Positions 61,901-64,000 of a DNA stretch of 64,000 bases are shown in pieces; positions within the stretch are counted from its first letter, which is position 1, and each line of letters begins with the position of its first letter. Source of the DNA: Solea solea. Taxonomy: Eukaryota > Chordata > Actinopteri > Pleuronectiformes > Soleidae. The stretch spans positions 11,633,738-11,697,737 of the forward strand of contig NC_081137.1 in the NCBI RefSeq assembly GCF_958295425.1, given 5' to 3'. The notes under the pieces were generated by a model. That model was not told the DNA's origin. It worked only from the letters and a program-made list of their open reading frames with translations, and did no database searches. A program made the position numbers and the translations under genes.

Positions 61901-64000
61901 ATAGTATAGTATGTCGTCCAAAATCGCTCAAAAAAGTCATAGTATAGTATGTCGTCCAAAATCGGTCAAAAACGTCATGTATGTCGTCCAAAATCGGTCA
62001 AAAAAGTCATAGTATAGTATGTCTTCCAAAATCGGTCATAATAGTCATAGTATAGTATGTCGTCCAAAATCGGCCAAAAAAGTCATAGTATAGTATGTCG
62101 TCCAAAATCGGTCAAAAAAGTCATAGTATAGTATGTCGTCCAAAATCGGCCAAAAACCTCATAGTATAGTATGTCTTCCAAAATCGGTCAAAAAAGTCAT
62201 AGTATAGTATGTCTTCCAAAATCGGTCAGAATAGTCATAGTATAGTATGTCGTCCAAAATCGGCCAAAAACCTCATAGTATAGTATGTCGTCCAAAATCG
62301 GTCAAAAAAGTCATAGTATAGTATGTCATCCAAAATCACTCAAAAAAGTCATAGTATAGTATGTCGTCCAAAATCTGTAAAAAACATCATAGTATAGTAT
62401 GTCGTCCATAATTACTCAAAAAAGTCATAGTATAGTATGTCGTCCAAAATCGGTCAAAAACGTCATGTATGTCGTCCAAAATCGGTCAAAAAAGTCATAG
62501 TATAGTATGTCTTCCAAAATCGGTCAGAATAGTCATAGTATAGTATGTCGTCCAAAATCGGCCAAAAAAGTCATAGTATAGTATGTCGTCCAAAATCAGT
62601 CAAAAAAGTCATAGTATAGTATGTCGTCCAAAATCACTCAAAAAAGTCATAGTATAGTATGTCGTCAAAAATCTGTAAAAAACATCATAGTATAGTATGT
62701 CGTCAAAAATCGGTCAAAAACGTCATAGTATAGTATGTCGTCCAAAATCCGTCAAAAAAGTCATAGTATAGTATGTCGTCCAAAATCGGTCAAAAACGTC
62801 ATAGTATAGTATGTCGTCCAAAATCGGTCAAAAAAGTCATAGTATAGTATGTCGTCCAAAATTGGTGAAAAAAAGTCATAGTATAGTATGTCGTCCAAAA
62901 TCGGTCAGAATAGTCATAGTATAGTATGTCGTCCAAAATCGCTCAAAAAAGTCATAGTATAGTATGTCGTCCAAAATCGCTCAAAAAAGTCATAGTATAG
63001 TATGTCGTCCAAAATCGGTCAAAAACGTCATGTATGTCGTCCAAAATCGGTCAAAAAAGTCATAGTATAGTATGTCTTCCAAAATCGGTCAGAATAGTCA
63101 TAGTATAGTATGTCGTCCAAAATCGGCCAAAAAAGTCATAGTATAGTATGTCGTCCAAAATCAGTCAAAAAAGTCATAGTATAGTATGTTGTCCAAAATC
63201 ACTCAAAAAAGTCATAGTAAAGTATGTCGTCCAAAATCTGTAAAAAACATCATAGTATAGTATGTCGTCAAAAATCGGTCAAAAACGTCATAGTATAGTA
63301 TGTCGTCCAAAATCCGTCAAAAAAGTCATAGTAAAGTATGTCGTCCAAAATCGGTCAAAAACGTCATAGTATAGTATGTCGTCCAAAATCGGTCAAAAAA
63401 GTCATAGTATAGTATGTCGTCCAAAATTGGTGAAAAAAAGTCATAGTATAGTATGTCGTCCAAAATCTGTAAAAAACGTCATGGTATAGTATGTCGTCCA
63501 AAATCGGTCAAAAAAGTCATAGTATAGTATGTCGTCCAAAATCAGTCAAAAAAGTCATAGTATAGTATATCGTCCAAAATCGGTCAAAAAAGTCATAGTA
63601 TAGTATGTCGTCCAAAATTGGTGAAAAAAAGTCATAGTATAGTATGTCGTCCAAAATCGGTCAGAATAGTCATAGTATAGTATGTCGTCCAAAATCGGTC
63701 AAAAAAGTCATAGTATAGTATGTCGTCCAAAATTGGTGAAAAAAAGTCATAGTATAGTATGTCGTCCAAAATTGGTAAAACAAAGTCATAGTATAGTATG
63801 TCGTCCAAAATCTGTAAAAAACGTCATGGTATAGTATGTCGTCCAAAATCGGTCAAAAAAGTCATAGTATAGTATGTCGTCCAAAATCAGTCAAAAAAGT
63901 CATAGTATAGTATGTCGTCCAAAATCGGTCAGAATAGTCATAGTATAGTATGTCTTCCAAATGTTGACAAAAAAGTCATAGTTTAGTATGTCGTCCAAAA

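Larger units (their letters stand above)
27081..64000 (+). repeat. Large 38-bp tandem satellite array (continues past the window)
   Basis: A reference unit is 42555-42592, with the nearly invariant core CATAGTATAGTATGTCGTCC followed by AAAATC, a variable triplet (GGT, ACT, CTG, GGC, AGT) and an A-rich end. The period is 38 bp. Common variants are 39 bp (an extra base before GTCAT), 32 bp (AGTATA lost, giving GTCATGTATGTCG) and 42 bp (TATC gained, giving TATATATCGTATG). By length there are about 900-950 units. The interruptions I found are six 125-bp islands and one SINE. There is no gene in it: open frames are short, present on both strands and tied to runs of 39-bp units. The right end is outside the window. 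Confidence 0.97.

Noticed and set aside
27081..64000. CRISPR array
   Set aside because: The repeats are contiguous 38-bp units with slightly variable middles, not identical repeats with unique spacers, and the surroundings are vertebrate.
27081..64000. Centromere
   Set aside because: Period and size alone do not show it, genes lie close by, and there is no CENP-B-box-like word that I can recognise. Left open, not claimed.

Overview
The window is vertebrate nuclear DNA, almost certainly from a teleost fish. The evidence is small coding exons with GT/AG boundaries, AT-rich introns, a Roundabout-type axon-guidance receptor, a fish-style tandem C-type lectin gene, tRNA-headed SINE copies and short TIR elements. 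I saw no bacterial, viral or CRISPR content. Both genes were assembled by eye from splice sites, reading phase and family resemblance.

1-9.1 kb (+ strand): the 3' half of a Roundabout (Robo) receptor gene. Ten consecutive exons encode most of the cytoplasmic tail and end at a TGA at 9070-9072. Upstream exons (ectodomain, membrane segment, CC0) lie outside the window. All exon phases agree. The CC1 tyrosine motif is present, but the proline-rich CC2 and CC3 motifs expected of Robo1/2 are not visible.

9.1-22.9 kb: mostly intergenic sequence. It holds a nested transposon remnant with GAGACCAAGAC-type repeats (about 9.77-10.46 kb), a truncated SINE (14.17-14.35 kb), a decayed acidic-repeat coding-like stretch (14.68-15.4 kb) and several microsatellites.

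22.9-26.0 kb (- strand): a C-type lectin gene with two C-type lectin-like domains on separate exons and two small C-terminal exons. Its first intron contains a TA-flanked TIR element and a complete tRNA-headed SINE with 14-bp target duplications. The signal-peptide exon was not found.

26.0-27.1 kb: a TIR element, then a transition zone. A lone divergent copy of the satellite unit is followed by a tRNA-like SINE head and then by about two to three satellite units in inverted orientation.

27.1-64.0 kb: a satellite of about 37 kb (58% of the window), period 38 bp, with 39-, 32- and 42-bp variants arranged in higher-order repeats. A 125-bp island carrying a tRNA-like promoter region recurs six times in a fixed context. 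One full SINE has inserted at 35.56-35.94 kb. The array runs off the right edge. The most interesting signal is the repeated pairing of satellite unit and tRNA-like head, both at the left boundary and inside the array, which suggests that the satellite arose from, or co-amplified with, a SINE-associated tandem repeat. Short open frames in the array are by-products of the repeat and not genes.
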